This document shows positions 10,546-24,443 of a DNA stretch of 64,000 nt, piece after piece. The first letter of the stretch is position 1; each line of letters starts with the position of its first letter. Both the position numbers and the translations under genes were made by a program. Under the pieces are notes generated by a model. The model was given only the letters and a program-made list of their open reading frames with translations, ran no database searches and had not been told where the DNA came from. The DNA comes from Panopea generosa (lineage: Eukaryota > Mollusca > Bivalvia > Adapedonta > Hiatellidae), in NCBI GenBank assembly GCA_029582155.1, contig CM055905.1, positions 66,111,356 to 66,175,355 on the forward strand, written 5' to 3'.

Positions 10546-11389
10546 TTAAGGTAAATAATGACAAAATATGTATAATTAATTTATACTTTATACAACGTAA
10601 GCAATCCTACGTCTTTTACCATTAAAACATTTATATAACATATCCAAACACAATTTAACATTTATAGTTTTCAATTCCCCGGCATATGTCAAAAGATGCA
10701 CTGTGGCTTAACTCCATATATGCCGCAGAGTCTGGTTATGAACTAAGATCAGCTGTCAATCACAAATAGAGGAACATTTGAATTTTACAACAGTTTTCAT
10801 ATGAGAAAGTTTGCCAGTTACTTCCGTACGGTGGTTCTACTAAAACTAGATATGCCTTATATAACCTGAAATGTGTTGAAAATGGCGTTAAACCCCATTC
10901 AATAACAAAAAAACAACAACACTAAAAACATAGAGTGGTATGGTACCAAAGCATCTACAATACCTTGACAAACTAATCAATATGGGAACAAATAAATAAA
11001 TACAAACACTTGAACTGGTAGTCAATATAATGTATTTAACAATAGTAATCTCCGAATGTAAATCTCAAATGCATATTAAACTATAAATGATTTCCATGAA
11101 ATAAACAAAGACAGTAAGTAATACCGGTACTATAGTTTTAAATACAAAAAAAATTACACTTGACCGCTTATAAGACATCACAGGAATGACAAGCGATACC
11201 AAGGCTGCATTCAGCACCGTCAAGGAATTTTTTCCTTGGCACCATTAAACGGCAAACACAATGAATGCCTGGTTCCCTAAAATTATCCCGTACTACATGT
11301 TAATATGAGGTTGAACCGGTGTCCTGGAAAATATGTTTGCTCTATAATGTTAGCAAACATTTAACCAAATAGAATGTAGCCCTGTATGC
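10546..11389. other. Non-coding, with a truncated SINE B
   Basis: SINE B 3' part at about 10800-10900 (gagaaagtttgccagttact to aatggcgttaaaccccatt). The rest shows nothing recognisable. Confidence 0.5.
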
Positions 11390-11575
11390 ATGACACCTGA
11401 TTGATAAATATAACAGACACCTGATTGATCAATATAACAGATACCTGATTGATCAATATAACAGATAGCTGATTGATCAATATAACAGATACCTGATTGA
11501 TCTACATAACAGATAGCTGATTGATCAATATAACAGATACCTGATTGATCAATATAACAGATACCTGATTTCCTA
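11390..11575. repeat. 24-bp minisatellite, about 8 copies
   Basis: Unit acagatacctgattgatcaa plus tata, nearly identical between copies. Because 24 is a multiple of 3, the minus strand gives an open frame of repeated 8-residue units; this is a by-product, not evidence for a protein. Confidence 0.9.
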
Positions 11576-12666
11576 ACATGAGATTCCCTTCCCAGATCCA
11601 TACATCGTGCACATAGTTAACTATCCATCGACATATAGTCAGGAGATGCAAGTTTCCTATCCTTCTATTCATGTGTTATGAAGCAATACCTGCCATTTAC
11701 ATAAAAGTGGAAATATTGCATCAGTTTCACTCCATCAGTTTATCTTGAAATAATATTGAAAAGGTTACAACAATACAAAAGAAGCTTTCTCTCTCTCTAA
11801 TTCCTTGAACAAAAATAATATTTATCATAAAATTTACCACTGTTATACAAGTGCATCAAAACTTGAAACATAACTTTATGGGTCTTTCACCTCCATCAAT
11901 TTTTAGAAACATATAAAAGAGAACAAAGTTTATAAATGCAATACAGAACATTATCAAGTTACGTGTTTGCCAATTTTTATGATATAAGGGAGACAACTCG
12001 TACATTGATAAATTAATAAATCTGAAACATTGTTACTTCCCTTGGCCTTTTTTTTTAAAAATAAAAAAAAATAAAACAAAATATACATATTTTTTTATTT
12101 AAAGCGCCCAAGTCGGACTATAAAATAACACAGTCTGGTATTGCTTCTGTCCTGTAATTAACAGCTTTTTTTGTACCCCCCTGCCTGGGAATGAAAGCAT
12201 ATACGTATAGTATTAGAATGGACATTAGGTAAACTTTATCAGAGACATATAAACAGAGATAAGAAACTGCAGGCACTTGTCTGAATTTCGCATAGCACAT
12301 TTGGCAGTTTATTAATTTTCTTCAATCAAAAAATAAACCAGAAATTGTTAAATTAAGCAATTGTAAAATGACTTTCCATAATAAATAACTGCTTAATGTG
12401 TTCATCATCAATATACTTTTTTTATGTAAAAGAAAATTTGAGTTTTATATGAGTATCAAAATCTCAATAGTTAGTCCGAATACGTGTGGTGGTGCGTGAG
12501 CATGTATGTATGTGCATGTGTGTATGTGAAAATATGTGCATGTTAGTTACTCAACTTGTTATGTGTTTAAATATTTACATGTTATTACAAAATTGTAATT
12601 TGATGAGAAACTATGTATAGTTAAAATCAATAAAATATTCTTCTTCTTAAACTACAAATATATTTA
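11576..12666. other. AT-rich non-coding DNA
   Basis: No gene or recognised repeat. It contains short poly(A)/poly(T) and a small tgtg-rich patch at ~12485-12535. Confidence 0.45.
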
Positions 12667-12844
12667 CAGTAGAACTTTGCTGGCTCCAACCTGACGAAAC
12701 TGGACAAACTAGTTCGAGATTAGGGTTGCTCGAGCCAAGTATTGTTCAACATCATACCATACATCTACATGTATATTCATCGAAATAGGAATTCGTTCGG
12801 GACCAGATATGTGGTTCGAGCCAACGGTGAACAAAGTTCTACAG
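12667..12844. mobile_element. MITE family 2, complete (TA-flanked)
   Basis: 178 bp. Ends cagtagaactttg and caaagttctacag form an imperfect inverted repeat, with TA on both flanks (12665-12666, 12845-12846). It is Tc1/mariner-like in layout and a relative of the copy at 10367. Confidence 0.8.
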
Positions 12845-14024
12845 TACTTAATGCCTAGTTTAGGTATTGAGTTTTTTAACACATATAAGTGTAATGATTT
12901 GTATGAAAACACATTAAATATTATATGAAGAGAAGGTTAAAAAAATACAACCTACAACTATGGCTTTTTCCTGTAAATTGGGAAGAGGCCAAATCAGAAA
13001 TTGGGAAAAACCGTGAGATTGAAATTAGGAAAATTTATAAAGCTTAAGCAAAATGGTAAAGAAAGTGTAACACTGTTATCATATTCTAACCATTAATTAT
13101 CAGATATTAAAATAATACTTTATATTCAGTGGGTTTTTTATCCTAAACATGACAAAACCTAAAAAAAAAAAAAAATCCAAAAAAAAAAAAAAAAAAATCA
13201 CATATCCAGTGATTTTTACCTCCTCATGTAAGATTTTTTCCATTTTTCCATTCTGGGTCTTTTTGAGTGGTTAACAAAATTTTTGAATTGTGAAATAGCT
13301 GAATATCTGTAAAAACTCCCTGACAACCTTCATTTGCTAAAGGAAGTGTATCAGGAAAAAAATGCTATAAAATGTGTTAAATAATGAAATAATTACCAAA
13401 ATGGTTAAAAAGCATCTCATTAACATTAATAAATAATATCTGAATGGTTTGGTATGCTAATCCACGACATATGTGGCAAACTTAATATTTAAACTTGAAA
13501 CGAAATCCCCATTCTAAAAATAGACAGCACTTAAATACTGTTTGAAGACCTTCACATCACCATTTGGACTCTTTCTAAGATGATTTTTTTTTTACTACAT
13601 GTAAACCAAGTTAGAAAACTATTTTCAATATATTATTTTAGCATGTTTAAATAGATAGCCTTTTGGCAATACAGGGTCAGAGAGTATATATAGGCATGAC
13701 ATATTGAAAAAAAAAAAGTTTTTAGCCAACTTTAAAAGTTTATCCGGATAAATTCACTTTAAAGAACTGACTGATGACTTGAAGTTGGTCAGGAAAATAT
13801 ATACATGTAAATGTTAAACAAAGTAAGTATTACAGGTATAACAAATATAAAGTATCTAATTACAATTCACAACTAAATACATACTAGTAATTTGATCAGT
13901 GGGATGAAATTGCAATGGAATTTCAGATCTGAAAATAAAAATCACACACACTACATGACGACCTTCACCCCATCATTCTTACTCTATTTCAGCTTTATCA
14001 ATATTACGGATCAAATGGATTTTT
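12845..14024. other. AT-rich non-coding DNA
   Basis: No gene seen. A-rich runs at ~13160-13200. Confidence 0.45.
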
Positions 14025-14270
14025 GGGTGGGGTTTAACGCCATTTTCAACACATTTCAGGTTATAAATGGCATATCCTGTTTAACTGTTGGAGGAAGACC
14101 TCAGACTGAGTAGAACCACCATCCTTCCGCAAGTAACTGGAAACTTTCTCACATAATGTTTTTGGAACAAGCAGGACTTGAACTTATGACCTTAGCGGTG
14201 AGAGGAAAGAGATCTTGAGACGGCGCCTTAGATCATTTGGCCACAGAGAATCCCTGGTTCAAATGAAAAA
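14025..14270 (-). mobile_element. SINE family B, minus orientation
   Basis: Core and head in reverse: ggtttaacgccattttcaac at the left, the complement of the B-box head (acttatgaccttagcggtga) at the right. It sits head-to-head with the next copy. Confidence 0.8.
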
Positions 14271-14295
14271 ATATATTCTAAAAAAATAATAGTGG

Positions 14296-14515
14296 GTCCT
14301 CCATGGCCAAGTGGTCTAAAGGGCTATTTCAAGATAATTTACCTCTCATCGCTATGTTTGAAGATTTGCGTGTTGACAGCTCTAAGTTTTATATGAGAAA
14401 GTTTGCAAGTTACTTGCAGATCCATTCTGGGGTCTTTCTCCACCAATAAAACTGGATATGCCATTTATAACAGTCCTGAAATGTGTTGAAAATGGCGTTA
14501 AACTCCATTTTTGAA
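14296..14515 (+). mobile_element. SINE family B
   Basis: Head ccatggccaagtggtctaa, degraded B box, core and the end gtgttgaaaatggcgttaaa. It is 25 bp from an inverted copy, so the two could form a hairpin. Confidence 0.75.
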
Positions 14516-14983
14516 ATATACGAAAACCATTTGCCAGAAATCAATAAACAATAATTTATAATAGCATTTTAAATGGAATGTCTTACTCTATGAGAATCAA
14601 TGGGCTATCACATCTGCATATACTGTTCCATTGTCAGATACCCGCGGGTGTCAATTCCGATACTCTCCATTCATCACCCCTGTGGGAAATTACGGTAGCT
14701 CTGCGTCGTTTTATTATACAGCTAATGTTAACAACTTATCAAAACAGCGTTTGCATGAAACAAGCATTATGATTGGATAACATTCCCTTCATGAAATTGT
14801 AAAGAAACCAATCATATGGTTGCATTGTGGCTAGGCAGAAACGATGCAACGCTAGCATAATATCTCACGGGTGATAAATGGAGAGTATTAGAACGGTTTG
14901 CGTGTGGGTATTTGACGATGACACCGTTTTACACATGAGTACAAAAATAATATTATGCCAGCATCTGTTACATGTTTCTTTGT
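14516..14983. other. 3' flank of the arylsulfatase gene
   Basis: Likely holds the 3' UTR of the minus-strand gene. An AATAAA on the minus strand at 14710-14715, about 270 bp past the stop, is the nearest candidate poly(A) signal seen; this is a weak inference. Confidence 0.35.
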
Positions 14984-15297
14984 TTACTCCCAAGGGCCCC
15001 AGTAGCCCCCGAGGTACTTAGGGTTTGAGCGTTTATCATTTGTCGGGTACCTGCAGGGGACAGCCGTCTTCTGATACTCCGTCAATCTATCCAGCATCTT
15101 CACTACCATGGCCGGATTGTCTGCGGACAGGTCATGTCTCTCATTTGGGTCATTTTTAATGTTGAATAACCATACATTCTGTTGGTCATTATATCTTGCC
15201 TGGTTCCCTGCATGTATGTCATCATATCTTCCCGGATTCCGTGTAAAGATGACAGCAGTACGATTCATGGTGGGCGGCGGTACCCAGCTGCCATTAC
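14984..15297 (-). CDS. ARSB: Arylsulfatase exon 8 (terminal)
   Basis: Residues 404-507 and [16 protein letters not shown] begins it; [17 protein letters not shown] and GGYWGPWE end it. Residues 423-441 hold an 11-residue direct duplication (RNPGRYDD / GNQARYND), absent from the plus-strand paralog. A decoy copy of the exon start lies 89 bp upstream. Confidence 0.93.
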
Positions 15298-17069
15298 CTG
15301 TAACATATAGAATATAACAAACATGGTTTCCTGTGCATAGATCAGTAGTACGATTCATGGTGGGCGGTGGTACCAGCTACCATTACCTGTAGCATAATAT
15401 AAAATATAGCAATTATTTAGTCTGTTGAATTGACAAGCTCTCCCGATTGAGTCTGTTAAATAATAGCACATTTGAGCACATTGATTGGTCAGTTGCTTCA
15501 GGGAAAGTTTGAATGACATCATAATTTAGTTAGGTTGTAGGTTCGAGTTACGCTCCACCGAAAACATTATGTGAGAATGTTTGCCAGTTACTTGCAGAAG
15601 GACGGTGGTTCTGTTCAGATTCAGTCTGAAGTCTGTCTCCACCATTAAAATTGGATATGCCACTTAAAACATGAAATGTGTTGAAATTGGGTGTTAAATC
15701 CCATTAAAAATATCTCTGCGATAGATAACCATATCACCAATAAAATGCTTGACATGCATGCACGTATATCTCCGGTAATGATTTTCCCGTCTTTAACTCT
15801 CAACCTGCAATCAATACCTACCTGGATCTCCCGTAATGATTTTCCAGTCTCCGACCCTCAGTGCTGCCCGGATGGCTGTGTTGAATGTATGATTGTACTG
15901 TGGTTTGCCGGAGCGTTGATACAGGGGGTCAATATTGTGGAGAAGCTCCGCCCGTTTGCTCGGTGCACCAGTACTGAAACATTGCGAGTTTAGTCTTTAA
16001 AGAGATATATAGCAATCTTAATAAAAAGTTCATTTAACCCTTTACTTCATACAAACACCTTTGGACACCTCTAATATAGAATGCTTTTGAATTATTGGGT
16101 GAATAATCTTTATATTAACTGACAGAGTGGAAAACAGTGCAGGAAGTGTTCAGATTGCTCATTACGAGCAATCTGAACTCTTCATGCACTGTTTTCAAAG
16201 GCTTTCTGTGATTGGTGCGGGAAAACGCGTATCTATGGAATAAAGGGTTAATACTAGGCTGTTCTTTAAAATAACTACGCAAAATCAAAATTTGGCAAAA
16301 AAAAAAATTACCTTTCTACCTACCCAAATGAAAAATACTGCAAATAAATATTTGTTTAAGGATGGCCTTATGTTCAAAATATTTCCTTCAGTGACATCGC
16401 TGCATTTATGTGTTGAAAATGATGGTAAACCCCATTTCTTCCATGCATATAAATGAGAAAATGTATCTTTCAATAACATGTAGGTATAAAATACTCTTTT
16501 AATTAAACATTTACTTCATATAGACGCCTTTGGACACCTTTAATATGGACGCCATTGGATACCTCTAATATAGACGCCTTTGGATACCTCTAATATAGAC
16601 GCCTTTGGACACCTCTAATATATAGACGCCTTTGGACACCTCTAATATAGACGCCTTTGGACACCTCTAATATATATGCCTTTGGACACCTCTAATATAG
16701 ACGGCTTTGGACACCTCTAATATATATGCGTTTGGACACCTCTAATATATATGCGTTTGGACACCTCTAATATAGCCGCCTTTGGACACCTCTAATATAG
16801 ACGCCTTTGGACACCTCTAATATAGATGCCTTTGGACACCTCTAATATAGACGTCTTTAGACACCTCTCATATAGAAGGCTTTTGAATGATTGGGTGAAT
16901 TATGTTTATATTAACTGACAGAGTAGAAAACAGTGCAGGAAGTGTTCAGATTGCTCGTTACAAGCAATATGAACTCTTCCTGCACTGTTTTCAAAGGCCT
17001 TCTGTGATTGGTGTGGGAAAACGCGTATCTATGGAGTAAATGGTTAACACAATTTAACTTTGATGGAAC

Positions 17070-17125
<56 letters not shown>

Positions 17126-19184
17126 GATTGCATATAATTCAGTGCTCCAGATAAGCACTATTTGGGGATATTTAAGCATTGAAATTTCTAAATAAAGCAT
17201 TGAAATTTAAATTAAGGGGTTAAATAAGCAATGGTTATTCTCAATTTCAGTGTTAATTAGTTTGTTTTTAATGGCAATTTGATAAGAACAATAATTTTTA
17301 CCCTTAACATTTTGAAAATAAGCATTGCCTACTAATTTAAGGGGTAAAATATCCATTTGAAAAAAAGTTTATCTAAAGCATTGTTATAATCATATATAAT
17401 ATATATATATATATGAGGAATTACATATAATCTTATGTATATAATTTGTATGGGCTATTACATATAATCAGATGTATTTATTACAAAGTAAACTGCAACT
17501 TTCCTATTTTAGAAACGAAATTTCAATAGAAGAACCACAGCGGTGGTCTAGTGGTACAGCATCTGTCTTGCATGCAGAAGTTTTGATCCCAGGCTGGTAA
17601 TGGAAACTTCCTAGCTTGGTACTCAGCATTTAAAGGATAGTTCTAGGTCCAAGCCGGCCCGTTGTCAGTATAATGTGACTTGATGGGATATCTTACCATG
17701 TGTTTGATCCATCATACTTCAATGTAACAGCATTTAGAATACCATCATAAGCGATATGACAAAAAAATTGTTGAAAGCGACACTGAACAACAACAACAAC
17801 ATCAATATAAAAATAAATATTTTAAAGCAGATATGAACAAGTCAATCAATCTCACCTGATAGAATTCCACTGGTCGTATCCATCTAAATCTTTTGTTCCA
17901 TTCAAATTACCCCCAGCTATGCCAACAAGAGTTGGGAACCAGTCTGTCACATGCATGAGTCCATGAGACTCAGATCCTTTAGCTTTGAGAAGCTTGCTAT
18001 GAACAAACCCGACACCGTGCATGCCTCCCTCCCACAGAGAGGCCTTCCAGCCTCGTAAAGGCCAGTTATTACCGCCTTCGTGAACCTGGCCACCATTATC
18101 TGACGAATAGAAAGTATCGTACAGTCACACCTGTGTAAGCGGTCATTTCTATTAAGCAACCACTTGTCTAAAGCAGCCACATTTTCTATTTCCCATTTAT
18201 ATGCTTAAAGAGCAAATTAACCTGTATTAAGCAACAACCTCTGTTAAAAGGCCACTTTTGCTAATTCCCTTGACTGGCTGCTAAAGACAGGTTTCACTGT
18301 TTATGTTATTTTATGAGAAAATAGAATGTTGCTTATATATTAAGCTTCTTCTGGACTCACACAACTATTATCTCCCTTGAATACTCTTGACCGGAGATGA
18401 AGATGGTAGAAATAAAAGTTAAGTTTTCTTATTCTTCTTTTTTCAGGGCTTTGTATTGCAGTGATTTATTTTTTTCCTACCTTGTGATAAATGGCCAGCA
18501 TTTTAGAAATCACCACTGAAATTTTATGTTGATACCAGCTTTCTGGGCAATTCTGTGTCATTTTAGAAGTGTTGGTTCGAAGTGCATCTTGGGCAAATAG
18601 TTGGCAAAACCATTAAATTTAAAAAAACAACCTGGTGAAGGTATGAATTTTTGCTTTACAATTGCAGATATTGAACCAGTTAATAATTTGAGTACATGCT
18701 ACAGATGTTATTTTTTCACTGTGTTTTGAACATAATGTTACAATGGAGATTTATGGAAAATGTAATAGTGGTATGAGACGTTCTGATAGGGATAAAAGAA
18801 TATATGTAATTTTACTCCATTGCCAAACATCAACACCAGGTTCACCGCAACACTGATCTATTGAAATGTAAACATAAAAGGAAATAGCGAAGTGTTGACT
18901 CATTAACCTGCTTTTTTAAGGGAAGTACATGTATACAGTGACTTATAGAGAGAAGAAAAGGGTTCTCCATGGCCAAGTGGGCTACGGTCACTTACCTCTC
19001 ACCACTAAGGTCGTAGGTTCGAGTCATGCTCACTCTAAAAACTTTATGTGAGAAAGTTTGACTGTTACTTGTGGAAGTACGGTGGTTCTTCTCAGATTCA
19101 CTCCGAGGTCTTCCTCTTCGAAACAGGAGAGAGAGAGAATGAGAGAGCGCGAGAGAGAGAGAGCGCGCGAGAGAGAGACAGAGG

Positions 19185-19224
<40 letters not shown>

Positions 19225-22200
19225 GAGAGAGAGAGAGAGACAGGGAGGGAGGGAGGGAGGGAGGGAGGGAGAGAGAGAGAGCATTTTTGAAAATGAAAAC
19301 TACTTCATAGCAAAAGGCACTCAAAGTTTTATGGAGTTATCTTGGAACATTTTATTGAGTTCTGCTTCTTATTTGTCAATATCACAAGAAGCACACAGTT
19401 TCAAACATCTAATGACATGGACATGGTAAAAAAAGTACAGTAAAGTGGTTATTTATTATAATGTTACTGTCACCCCTAGTGAAAGCGCCAGCCACACTGG
19501 TCTTATGAGACTCCTTTATGTTGTGCACAGTTACTTCCTAAAAGCTATCCTTGCCAGGCGTCAGACTGTTAGACGATCGGTACCCATCCATTTTACTAGC
19601 TACTGGTTTTTGAGGCAGACACCTTAACCACTAGGCCACAGAAGATGATATTAAGTATTTAGAGGAAAAAATCTCTTTGTGCATACTTTGAACAAATGCC
19701 TCGCATTCGGCCATGAAGATGAAAGACATGAAAATGAGAAGATCTTATGACAATGATCCATAACTTTAAGATTAGGCAATTGTTTCTTGATTAAATTAAA
19801 GATTAATTGTCTGATTATCATCACTGCCAGTTTAATTTTAAAAAAAAAATCCTTTCAAACCACAAAAAATTTAAAATAAAAAATAAAATCCTTTCCACCT
19901 CCCACATTTTAAGAAATATTTGGATGATAATCTAGCAATTAATTTACAATGGCCTTATTGTGGTTAAGACAAAAAATAATATTTCTAGAGTACCTGTTGA
20001 GAAAACGAGTACGGTATTGTCCCAGAGTCCACGTCTCTTCATTGCTGCGGTGATATTACCAACAGCTTCATCCATGCACGTTACCATACCTACAACACAT
20101 TTGTAAATATTACAGCCATCGAGGGCTAACAAACAATCAGTTCACCTAACCACTCTTTCCTGGGATCCCAAAAGGTTATCCAGTACTCAAACATCTCCAC
20201 AAGTAACTGATTACTTTCCCACTTGAATCAGCGGTGAGACACAAATCATAATGAGACGCGATTTCATTGATCAATCATCACAGAGACTGCAGTCTGGCGG
20301 GGATTCGAACTCACGATCCCTGGATTGAAGGTCAGATGCACTACCAACTTAGTTAACCTGGGGTCATATTCACTAACCGTTCTTGAGAATATTCTGAGAC
20401 TTCAGCTTGAAAATCCAAATTTCAACCTTAGATATCTAGTTTCCCATGATAGATAGAATAAATTTGAGAGTTTATTTGGCTATATATTAGGTGTCTCAAT
20501 ATGTTTGCAAATTTTGACCTCAAACAATAGTTTTTAAGTGTCTTTTTCAAAATTCATTCTTGAGTTAAAGTCTAAGAATATTCTTAAGAATGGTTGGTGA
20601 ATACCAACCCTGGACTGACTCGGTGGGCTAGAAAACTTACTGCAGTTTACGTTTATTTCATAAAGATCACGAGACCAGTGTATATAATTCTTTACAAAGA
20701 GCTAACCTACTTAATGTAAAAAACAGATTTAAAAGCAAACACGAATTTTCAGATTTTTTTTTTTAAAAGAGGAAAAAAGTGTTGTAAATTGCTAGGACAC
20801 CAGCAGTTACCATACCAGCATACGTTCTCCGCTGTTTATCTTTGATATCCTTGTATGGCTCCGTATATTTGTCCGGCACTTGTAGTGGTGAATGAACAGC
20901 TTGGAATGGAAGGTACACAAACAAAGGCTGAAAAATATAATCATAAACAAAAATTAGAATGGGGTTTAATGTAATTTTCAACACATTTCAAGTTATATAT
21001 GGCGTATCCAGTTTCATTGGTGGAGGAAGACCTCAGAATAAATCTGAGCAGAATCACCGACCTTCCACAAGTAACTGGCAAGATTAATTGATTAAAAATG
21101 CCAGCTCCAATTCCCAACACTATAGTTATCAGGAGATAACAAACTATTTCAAACCTATTTACTGTTAGATGTAAACCACACAAAATCATACAACCTAGAA
21201 TGACCAAATGTACCCTTAGGCCATTATAAATTAATTGCTAGATTATCATCCAAATTTTTCTAAAAACGGGGAGGGTGGGATGATTTCATTTTTATCTTTT
21301 ATTTTAAATTTTTGATGTTTTTTTTTTTTTATGAAAATAAAAGGGTCTGGGCAGCATGAAATTTTTTTTTCAATTTGTTTTTTTTTTCTCCCTCAGTTGG
21401 AAAAAAAGACATGATTTTTAAATTAGGAGGCCATGGATTTATAAGGGTAAAAAACTCTGTGATCTGTTACATGTTCTAATAAGATGAACCCTCCACGACT
21501 TTATTACATACTTTTAAATGAACTGATCTGAATTTTTATGATATAGGGCCTATTACAGCATATTACAGAACTTTTCTGTAATAATGTTTAACATTTTTGA
21601 ATCTAACACCAATTCGCAAACAACCACGATTGACGACAGGCAGAAAGCCGGTAAAATTACATTTGCTTCAAGGACTATTTTAATTGTTGCTAGTACCACC
21701 GTTTTTCTGCAAACTGGCAACTTTCTCACATAAAGTTTTTGGAGCAAGTGGGATTCAAATTTACGACCTTAGCAGTGAGATATAAGTGATCTTGAGATGG
21801 TGCCTACCCGGTAAGACCACTCAACCACGGATGACCCTTAACCTTAGATGTTAACTGCACCAATTCCTACTTGCCTTTTCTGGTTGGTGTTTATCTATGA
21901 TGTCAATCACACGGTTGGAAAATAAATGGGTGGAGTATGAGCCATTGGCGTTAGTGACCGGTTCCAAGTTATCACGGAGATCATAACCACACGCCTTCCC
22001 ACTACATCTATAGTGTGTGTAGTAATTCTCACTGCCCGTCAGGTAACCTTGAGAACAAGAGTATAACAATTTTGTTCATGTATTTACTGACATATACCAT
22101 ATTTGACCTGATGCTAGTGGGACTATTGGTCCGTCCACTGGCCACGTTTGTCCAAGAAAATACAATAAAGAGTTTACTATGATAAAGTCAGCTTGTCTAA

Positions 22201-24351
22201 GGAAAATTACGGCACTGAAACCAATATCGAATGCTGGTTGGATAATCTACTTGACTGACAGTCCATGTTAGATTAATTAAACTCACACTATATTACAAAC
22301 AAGAAATAATTTTCTTAAAGGCTAGTACCCAACACTTTCTTGATATTTAAGTGAAATTGCATTCTGATGAATGTAGGCTCGTTAGGAATTTCAAGTACCG
22401 GTATATGATAAATCAGCAAAAGACCATATATTGATCAGAATATAAATTAACTAGAAATGTGTCCCCTACTTGTGGGTAGATTATACAAATCTCTTACCAT
22501 AGAATGAGCCAAATCCTCTACTTGTGGGTAGATTATACAAGTCTTACCATAGAATGAGTCAAATCCTCTACTTGTGGGTAGATTATACAAGTCTTACCAT
22601 AGAATGAGTCAAATCCTCTACTTGTGGGTTGATTATACAAGTCTTACCATAGAATGAGCCAAATCCTCTATTTGTGGGTACATTATAGTCTTACCATAGA
22701 ACGAGTCAAATCCTTTACTTGTGGGTAGAATATAGTCTTACCATAGAACGAGTCAAATCCTCTACTTGTGGGTAGATTATTGTCTTACTATAGAACGAGT
22801 CAAATCCTCTATTTGTGGGAACATTATAGTCTTACCATAGAATGAGTCAAATCCTCTACTTGTGGGTACATTATAGTCTTACCATAGAATGAGTCAAATC
22901 CTCTACTTGTGGGTAAATAGTCTTTTTTGTAGAACCCAACATGCCATTTACCAACAGCGTGGGTGGAGTAACCTGCCTCTTTCATCTTATCTGCTATAGT
23001 AGGACTGTCCAGAGGGAGACCATTCGGTTGTGGAGGCCAAATGATTCCATGCTGAAGACCGGTGTGAATCTATAAAACACAAGATACACAACTTCTTTAA
23101 TTACAGTTAACAAGTAAATAGCTACGTAAATATTAATTTTTATACAAGTATGGAGTTTTCAGCTGCTGAATACGAAAAACGCAAAAAAAAACAAAAAACA
23201 TACCTACTCCCCCCACCAAGTTTGGTCCAAAAATTTAAAATAAAGAACATGGAAGTAACACCATTATTTGTTTATCTGGTAGTCGTGTATATAAATTTTA
23301 TTATTATCATTTTTTTATTTTTTTCTTGTTTAAAAAAAAATATATCTATATTATATAGGGTCTATTATTTTTTTATATTTTTTTTTATGAAAATAAAAAC
23401 GGGTCGGGACGGCATGAAAATTAGGGCGTGTGTATGGATGATATTCTAGCAATGAATTTACTATAGCCTAACATAGTTATCCCCACTTGTTCCTTCAAAT
23501 CCCTTAGATGGTCTGAACTTCAGACTCTGAAGACACATTGTGCAGATGTATTGGTGTAGACTGTATAGTACTTGGTTTATTTTATGTAGTAAAAATTCAT
23601 CTTAGAAGAGTTTGAATGCTAATGTTAAGGTTGCCAAGCAGTATTGAATTGGCTTCCATTTTTAGAATGGGAATTTTGTTTCAAGTTTACCATTCCGATT
23701 TAAATATCAATTTGTCAAGTTTTAGTGGATTTGAATTCAAATTTGATTAATTAATGATTATGAGATGCTTTTGATTGATTTTACAAATTATTTTATTTTT
23801 TAAGACATTTATTCCACCCCTCCCCAGATATCCTTCTTCTAAATCATATTAGACTAGTCCAAATTACTATTGCTGTTCCATATGAGTGGAACATTCAAAT
23901 ATTAATTAAAACTAATATAGTAGTGATTGGATGATCAACTATTAACAACACTGCAGCACTGCAGTTAGTATTTGAAAATACTTTCTTTATTATGTAAAAT
24001 CAATTTAAACATATTCTTTAATTTATCACCCACAGATGCAATATTTAATTAATTCATTCATAATTTGAATTTTATGCTTAATTCCACAAATACACACTTA
24101 AATTATGTTATTAAAGAAAATTGGAACAAATTCAACACAACAACTTAGACAGGATATTAAATAAATGTTAATAAAACAAATAAAGGGAGGAAATAATATC
24201 TTTAAAAAAGAAAAGATTTTCTATTAATTAACAACTGTTTAAAATTTTAATATTGTTATGTGGTGCACATTAGATTACAATCAGTAAATTATGAATAAGT
24301 AATTTGTCAATTTATTCATTAATTGCAGCTATATTATCAATATTTTTAGGA

Positions 24352-24443
<92 letters not shown>

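Noticed and set aside
11350-11601. Repeat protein with SGICYIDQ units on the minus strand
   Set aside because: It is a 24-bp minisatellite read in frame; no start context, flanking domain or splice support.
19058-19429. Open frames of 84-123 codons over the GA/GGGA tract
   Set aside because: Simple-sequence repeats keep frames open on both strands; SINE sequence makes up the rest.
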